From the NCBI RefSeq assembly GCF_001580615.1, contig NZ_LHZC01000057.1, positions 186,001-250,000 on the forward strand: a DNA stretch of 64,000 bases, read 5' to 3'. Below the pieces are notes generated by a model that searched no databases, had not been told where the DNA came from, and saw only the letters and a program-made list of their open reading frames with translations. The position numbers were made by a program, and so were the translations under genes. The first letter of the stretch is position 1. Each line of letters starts with the position of its first letter. Origin of the DNA: Acetobacter malorum (GTDB lineage: Bacteria; Pseudomonadota; Alphaproteobacteria; Acetobacterales; Acetobacteraceae). This document shows positions 61,685 to 64,000 of the stretch, piece after piece.

Positions 61685-63027
61685 GGGCGGCCTCCTTCTT
61701 CTGCCGCTGGCTGATTATCGTCCGGCATGGCGCGGGTATCATCATTACCCTGCTCGGCCTTCGGGGCTGGTGCCTTTTGTTCCGGCTTGGGCGGAGCCGG
61801 CTTTTTGGAAGCAACGTTATAACCCGGCGTGCCTTTAACAATCCGCACGCTCTGGCCATCCAGCAGGCCAGCAGAGGGGCTATTCACCACGCGGTCCGTT
61901 TTCTTCACACCGCGCAGGATCTGCACCGTTGTGCCCAGATTGGTCCCGACTGTCACACCCACCAGATGCACATGGTTGGAATCATCCACCAGCGCGACCT
62001 GCGTGCCTTCTGCGCGGAAAATAATCGCGCCTTCCGGCAGGATCAGCATGTCCGGGTCACCCGGCGCTTTGAAGTTGGCTGTGGCGTAGGAGTTCGGCCA
62101 GAGTTCGCCAGATTTGTTGTCCAGCGTGAGTTCCGTGGTCACCGTACGGGTCGAGGCATTAAAGGCCGTGGCGGTCGCCAGGAATTTCGCCTTGAAAGTG
62201 CGGTCCGGATATTGCGGGATGCTCAGATCGGCTTCCAGACGCGGAGAGATAATATCCGCATAGTCCTGCGGCACAGCAACGAACACGCGCATGGCATGCA
62301 CATCCGCCACGCTGAACAGTTCTGTGGCATTCCCGTGAGAGTCCACATCCCCGCGCCCGGCGTTGACGTAATCCCCCACGTCCGCAAAACGCGATGTCAC
62401 GATGCCATCAAACGGTGCGACAATTTTCTTGAAGCCTTCAAGTGCCGCAAACCGTTCCACGTCATGCCGTGCGGCTTCCACCTGCGCCTGCTGGGCCTCG
62501 GCATTGGCGGCCTGCACGTCCACTTCCTGCTGCGAGACAGCCTGCGTGCCCTGCAACGCCTTCCAGCGCCGCGCCGTAATCTGCGCCAGCTTGTAGCGGG
62601 CCTGAGCCACGTCCAGATTGGCCTTGGCGGCGGCATACTGCGCATCCAATCCCGGCGTGTCGATTTCCGCCAGAACGTCGCCAGATTTCACGACCGCACC
62701 AAAGTCTTTGTACCACATTTTCACGTAGCCAGAGACCTGCGCGTAAATGGGGGCCTGATACCATGCGGCAATATTGGCCGGCAGCGAGAGCGTGCGGACA
62801 GACGGTCCCGGCTGCGGGTAGATCACCTGCACGGCCGGTATCGCGTTATCCTGCGTTTCCTTTGCCAGATGCATGTAATGCGCCTGCCGCTGCACAATGC
62901 CGACAACTGCCAGAATAATGGCGACGATCGCGACAATAATGATTCCGATCGTCCTTTTGCGGGAAGACGCCGCATCATGCTGTGTGGTCTGCTCCGGCTG
63001 GCCACCGTCTTCATGATACCCGCTCAT
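61681..63027 (-). CDS. RND efflux membrane fusion protein
   Basis: 448 aa HlyD/AcrA-type adaptor. An N-terminal TM helix at about residues 26-45 replaces the lipid anchor of AcrA. Lipoyl halves GYVKMWYKDFGAVVKSGDVL and APFDGIVTSRFADVGDYVNA flank a helical hairpin. After the beta-barrel (ILPEGAIIFRAEGTQVALVD) comes a Pro/Lys/Glu-rich tail of about 40 residues (KKPAPPKPEQKAPAPKAEQ), probably disordered. Overlaps the pump gene by four bases. Confidence 0.9.
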   Translation of the reverse strand: MSGYHEDGGQPEQTTQHDAASSRKRTIGIIIVAIVAIILAVVGIVQRQAHYMHLAKETQDNAIPAVQVIYPQPGPSVRTLSLPANIAAWYQAPIYAQVSGYVKMWYKDFGAVVKSGDVLAEIDTPGLDAQYAAAKANLDVAQARYKLAQITARRWKALQGTQAVSQQEVDVQAANAEAQQAQVEAARHDVERFAALEGFKKIVAPFDGIVTSRFADVGDYVNAGRGDVDSHGNATELFSVADVHAMRVFVAVPQDYADIISPRLEADLSIPQYPDRTFKAKFLATATAFNASTRTVTTELTLDNKSGELWPNSYATANFKAPGDPDMLILPEGAIIFRAEGTQVALVDDSNHVHLVGVTVGTNLGTTVQILRGVKKTDRVVNSPSAGLLDGQSVRIVKGTPGYNVASKKPAPPKPEQKAPAPKAEQGNDDTRAMPDDNQPAAEEGGRP

Positions 63028-64000
63028 GCGCCTTCTCCCTGTTCCGTCGTCGTGGTCGGCTTTTTTCGATTATGCAGCATGGCGAAAACACATGGCACAA
63101 ATAGCAAGGTTGCAACTGTTGCCACCAGCAGGCCGCCCATGACGGCTTTGCCCAGTGGCGCGTTCTGAGAATTACTGAGGGACATAGGCAACATCCCGAT
63201 AATCATGGCGGAGGCCGTCATCAGCACGGGGCGAATACGCTCAAACCCGGATTCAATGGCGGCCTTAATGGCGTCGCCATGTTCTTCCAGCCGCTCCCGC
63301 GCAAAGGACACCACCAGAATGGCGTTGGCGGTTGCCGTGCCCATGCACATAATGGCCCCTGTCAGCGCAGGCACCGAGAGCGTGGTGTGCGTCAGGAACA
63401 GGCTCCAGGAAATCCCGGCCAGTGCGCCCGGAAGGGCTGTGATGATGATGAACGGGTCCAGCCAGGACTGAAAGTTGACCACAATCAGCAGGTAGACCAG
63501 CAGCACGGACATGGCCAGGCCACCTAGCAGCTGCGCGTAGGCGCTGTTCATGGTCACCGCCTGCCCGCGCACTTCCAGCGCGGAACCATGAGGCAGGTCC
63601 GGACGGACCTCATCCACAATACGCTCCACCTCACGGGACACCGTGCCGAGATCAATGCCCTCGTTAGAGGCGTAAATGTCGAACACCGGCAGAATGTTGT
63701 AGTGCGAGACCTCACCTGGCGTGCCTGTCTGCACGATCTGGCTCAAACCACCCAGAATCTGCGGGTTCTGGCCGGACGGGTTGCCATCGCCCTTATCAAT
63801 AGGCGTGATTTCCAGATCATTCATGGTCTGCAGGAAGGTGGCCGGGGTCTGAATATCAATCAGATGCGAGACACCTGTCTTGGTATCCAACCAGTACACC
63901 TGCCCAACCTGAGAACTGCCAGAGAGCGACACCAGCGCGTTGTTCGCCACATCGGCTTCCGTAATTCCGGTGCCCAGCGCGTAGGTCCGCTGCGTGTTGA
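63024..64000 (-). CDS. RND efflux permease, C-terminal part
   Basis: Proton-driven inner-membrane pump; the visible 325 residues run in from the right edge, so the N-terminal two thirds and start are missing. The segment has periplasmic porter sequence (LPHGSALEVRGQAVTMNSAY), then TM helices including LLVYLLIVVNFQSWLDPFII, MCMGTATANAILVVSFARER and PVLMTASAMIIGMLPMSLS. The asparagine in ATANAILV replaces the KNAI of MdtBC, showing a different RND subgroup from the pump at 18925-25409. Substrate unknown. Confidence 0.9.
   Translation of the reverse strand, partial: NTQRTYALGTGITEADVANNALVSLSGSSQVGQVYWLDTKTGVSHLIDIQTPATFLQTMNDLEITPIDKGDGNPSGQNPQILGGLSQIVQTGTPGEVSHYNILPVFDIYASNEGIDLGTVSREVERIVDEVRPDLPHGSALEVRGQAVTMNSAYAQLLGGLAMSVLLVYLLIVVNFQSWLDPFIIITALPGALAGISWSLFLTHTTLSVPALTGAIMCMGTATANAILVVSFARERLEEHGDAIKAAIESGFERIRPVLMTASAMIIGMLPMSLSNSQNAPLGKAVMGGLLVATVATLLFVPCVFAMLHNRKKPTTTTEQGEGA

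Overview
The window reads as chromosome of an acetic acid bacterium or a close relative (Alphaproteobacteria, Acetobacteraceae; Acetobacter/Gluconobacter-like). This rests on fairly high GC, a CcrM-type GANTC methyltransferase co-transcribed with rnhB, an alphaproteobacterial CCA-transferase/DUF1285/MoxR neighbourhood, and a polyol-permease-type MFS carrier. I did not run any database search, so genus is inference. No rRNA, tRNA, IS element, prophage or CRISPR array was seen; coding density is high and many neighbours overlap by four bases (ATGA/GTGA).

Left part (1-31850), mostly envelope and transport. A minus-strand emrAB-type efflux operon (cut by the left edge) lies behind a TetR-type operator. 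Upstream of it is a likely DUF1285-cca-msbA operon. It diverges from a plus-strand MoxR-DUF58-BatA/DUF4159-VWA operon (5641-12920), a chaperone/von Willebrand module, followed by an ankyrin-like secreted protein. Next come rnhB-ccrM (minus) with a structured, GANTC-dense leader, a CsbD-like small protein, a DHA2-type MFS pump, and a complete mdtABC-plus-outer-membrane-channel RND operon. Two small stress-type membrane proteins, a sulfonate/nitrate-type ABC importer and a lone polyol-type permease follow.

Middle and right (32168-59961) is one long minus-strand ribosomal/transcription superoperon. In order of transcription it is rplK-rplA-rplJ-rplL-rpoB-rpoC | rpsL-rpsG-tuf-rpsJ-rplC-D-W-B-rpsS-rplV-rpsC-rplP-rpmC-rpsQ-rplN-X-E-rpsN-H-rplF-R-rpsE-rpmD-rplO-secY-adk-rpsM-rpsK-rpoA-rplQ. 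Two departures from the textbook layout stand out. fusA is absent between rpsG and tuf, and secE-nusG are absent before rplK, where an RND efflux operon (60068-64000, cut by the right edge) sits instead. Several longer intergenic gaps of this superoperon hold perfect inverted repeats that mostly lack a U-tract, so they look like processing or autoregulatory sites rather than terminators. Clear intrinsic terminators occur after rpoC and after rplQ.

The most interesting signals are: (1) the rnhB-ccrM leader with five GANTC sites in 83 bases and an 11-bp inverted repeat able to mask the rnhB ribosome-binding site; (2) a predicted rpsL promoter whose 17-base spacer contains a run of nine G; (3) the missing fusA and secE-nusG; (4) the BatA/DUF4159 protein carrying a signal-peptide-like segment in its middle; (5) Ser/Gly-rich insertions in both the MdtC-like pump and its outer-membrane partner.
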